A stretch of DNA of 64,000 bases from Trichomonas vaginalis G3 (Eukaryota; Parabasalia; Trichomonadida; Trichomonadidae): assembly GCF_026262505.1 (NCBI RefSeq), contig NC_067206.1, positions 23,699,896-23,763,895 on the forward strand, written 5' to 3'. This document shows, piece by piece, positions 63,687-64,000 of the stretch. How positions within the stretch are numbered: position 1 is the first letter of the stretch; each line of letters starts with the position of its first letter. The position numbers and the translations under genes were made by a program. The notes beneath the pieces were generated by a model. It did no database searches and had not been told where the DNA came from. It worked only from the letters and a program-made list of their open reading frames with translations.

Positions 63687-64000
63687 TTAAATAAATGGCA
63701 TACAACATCCATTTTCACAACATACAGCCTTAGTGTGTGCTCCTGTTAATGCAGTCTTACCGATTGTTAAGCGAGTCATTGACCCATTTTTAAGTTGTAA
63801 ATTAATATTCTGACCATCGAAAATGACTTTATCATTTATTATATCCAAATAATTTTTAGGTGTTAATTGCTTATTTTGTCGTAAACTAACACCTTTCATT
63901 TTTTGTGCTATCTTTTTGAAGGAGTCTTCACCAATCATTCCGTTGAATGATGTATAACACTTAGGACATAACACCATGTTATCACCTTGTTTCTCAATTG
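63687..64000 (-). pseudogene. POLB: Protein-primed DNA polymerase B gene, 3' end only (element 2)
   Basis: The C-terminal cysteine-rich end of the polymerase (CPKCYTSFNG; CCENGCC), cut by the window edge. Its overall state cannot be judged here. Confidence 0.85.

Larger units (their letters stand above)
48909..64000. mobile_element. Maverick/Polinton element 2, left part only
   Basis: Starts AGTAGTAGGGTATGAAGGG, related to but clearly different from the tip of element 1, and continues past the right edge of the window. Gene order matches element 1 from the terminal ORF to polymerase B, with high similarity in most genes. It differs in its terminal sequence, in its repeat arrays and in lacking two small genes. 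It has about a dozen breaks in the visible part. The right end and target duplication cannot be checked; the six bases before the left tip are TTATTG. Confidence 0.93.

Overview
The window looks like nuclear DNA of a trichomonad, most likely Trichomonas vaginalis or a close relative. It is AT-rich, and I see no clear introns. Host genes start a few bases after short initiator motifs: TCACTTT before the transaldolase and WD40-like genes, and CCTTTT before every ribosomal protein gene. The gene families are also typical: DUF3447-type ankyrin proteins, BTB-like proteins and GAF/phosphodiesterase proteins. About 36.6 of the 64 kb belongs to two large Maverick/Polinton elements, as expected for this lineage.

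Layout. 1-935: the 5' part of a coiled-coil/WD40-like gene that runs off the left edge. 936-4280: intergenic DNA with small palindromes and a 120-bp tandem repeat. 4292-5239: transaldolase. 5859-7263: a frameshifted ankyrin gene. 7925-10079: a head-to-head inverted duplication of ribosomal protein S28, one arm of which carries a roughly 1-kb DNA element. 10434-10805: a CEP44-like gene. 11331-16518: three ribosomal protein S24 copies, two of them forming a 1.1-kb-arm palindrome, with a 1.6-kb DNA element between copies A and B. 16953-38453: a complete Maverick (element 1) inserted in the right arm of the S24 palindrome. 38942-39244: a histone-fold protein. 39540-40311: a MITE-like foldback element. 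40768-41190: a fourth S24 copy. 41535-46199: a 1,554-residue BTB-like/GAF/degenerate-PDE protein with an acidic repeat tail. 47433-48743: a VPS9-like protein. 48909-64000: the left part of a second Maverick (element 2), cut by the window edge.

The Mavericks are treated as fossils. Both carry a structural block on the left: capsid, packaging ATPase, small membrane-active-looking proteins, jelly-roll-like minor proteins and a phage-fibre-like protein. Both carry a replication block on the opposite strand: a Prim-Pol/SF3-helicase-like gene, a retroviral-type integrase and, at least in element 1, a full-length-extent protein-primed DNA polymerase B region. Element 1 has identical 817-bp terminal inverted repeats and a 6-bp target duplication (CATTTT), so it is a recent insertion. 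Several of its genes are nevertheless interrupted (about ten breaks in all). Element 2 has about a dozen breaks in the part visible here.

The most unusual observations are these. (1) Iteron-like arrays flank the primase-helicase gene and point toward it. Their two-triplet, roughly 8-bp architecture is conserved between the elements while one triplet has been replaced outright. (2) Unoccupied insertion sites for two different elements are preserved in the sister arms of inverted gene duplications. (3) Element genes start at a T-rich tract plus TAAATG, unlike host initiators. (4) Small hairpin-bearing insertions occur inside element genes and differ between the two copies. (5) Each terminal repeat of element 1 carries a whole ORF and the start codon of the next gene inward.
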